Shown here: piece after piece, positions 13,013-13,171 of the stretch
Layout of the letters: each line of letters starts with the position of its first letter
Numbering within the stretch: the first letter of the stretch is position 1
Assembly (NCBI GenBank): GCA_902762335.1
Contig: CACWNZ010000067.1
Location: 1-13,171, forward strand
From: an uncultured Ruminococcus sp.
GTDB lineage: Bacteria > Bacillota > Clostridia > Oscillospirales > Acutalibacteraceae
Reading direction: 5' to 3'
Length of the DNA stretch: 13,171 bases
Program-made: the position numbers and the translations under genes
Notes under the pieces: generated by a model
Databases searched by the model: none
What the model saw: the letters and a program-made list of their open reading frames with translations, nothing else
Told to the model about the DNA's origin: nothing

Positions 13013-13171
13013 TCAGAAGCCTCTGCCGCCCATATTGCCTCTGCCGCCTCCGCCGCCCATCATGGACTGCGGGATAGAATCTACCTGCTCGCCGTTGATT
13101 ATTATAGTGCCGCCGTTGTAGGTAGCCGTGCCGTCATAGTCGAAGGACGACATTGTAGCAGTTATATTGAT
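13013..13171 (-). CDS. C-terminal end of a probable carbohydrate-binding (Cthe_2159-like) protein, partial
   Basis: The minus strand is open in one frame from the window edge to a TGA at 13015-13013, giving 52 residues. The visible sequence contains FDYDGTATYNGGTIIINGEQVDSIPQS and then a Gly/Met/Arg tail (MMGGGGGRGNMGGRGF). This closing pattern resembles secreted clostridial beta-helix proteins annotated as carbohydrate-binding domain-containing (Cthe_2159 type), which bind acidic plant polysaccharides. That identification is from memory of the C-terminal pattern only, because the body of the protein lies outside. A loose hairpin (12963-12969 with 12988-12994) follows the stop but lacks a T-tract. 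Confidence 0.6.
   Translation of the reverse strand: MNITATMSSFDYDGTATYNGGTIIINGEQVDSIPQSMMGGGGGRGNMGGRGF

Overview
The window looks like a chromosomal segment of a gut or rumen clostridium. A Ruminococcus-like member of the Oscillospirales is my best guess. This rests on the mixed, roughly balanced base composition, strong AAGGAGG ribosome binding sites, sigma-A promoters with 16-17 nt spacers, and the RING-finger/DUF2628 and Gly/Met-tailed carbohydrate-binding protein types. The assignment is inference from style, with no database search behind it.

Left side (1-3060): the 5' two thirds or so of a type I CRISPR-Cas cas3 gene (HD nuclease plus helicase) runs leftward out of the window from its own strong promoter. 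A complete large serine recombinase gene lies divergently, 234 nt away. No CRISPR array is visible.

Centre (3060-7850): a compact rightward cluster with a consensus promoter at 3118-3146. Its order is stand-alone condensation-domain protein, free acyl/peptidyl carrier protein, AMP-forming ligase, and alpha/beta hydrolase. Together these look like a minimal NRPS-like or acyl-conjugating pathway: the ligase activates a carboxylic acid and loads the carrier, the condensation enzyme transfers it to an acceptor, and the hydrolase trims or releases it. The ligase gene is split by a frameshift in its C-terminal part. A 25-codon ORF begins exactly where the transcript should start. Downstream lies a degraded fragment resembling the 3' end of the recombinase at 1491-3023, in the same orientation. 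The cluster is therefore bracketed by two recombinase 3' ends, which suggests it arrived or moved as a cassette. This is the most noteworthy feature of the window.

Right side (7850-13171): housekeeping-like genes. A perfect terminator ends the cassette side. A promoter then drives a membrane protein with a prokaryotic RING finger, a zinc ribbon and a DUF2628-like region, followed 20 nt later by galU (UDP-glucose synthesis). Next are pgi (glucose-6-phosphate isomerase) and a small P-loop protein, each with its own promoter. The P-loop gene ends against two back-to-back terminators. On the opposite strand follow a two-gene operon of acylphosphatase and a hypoxanthine/uracil-type DNA glycosylase, and finally the C-terminal end of a probable carbohydrate-binding secreted protein.
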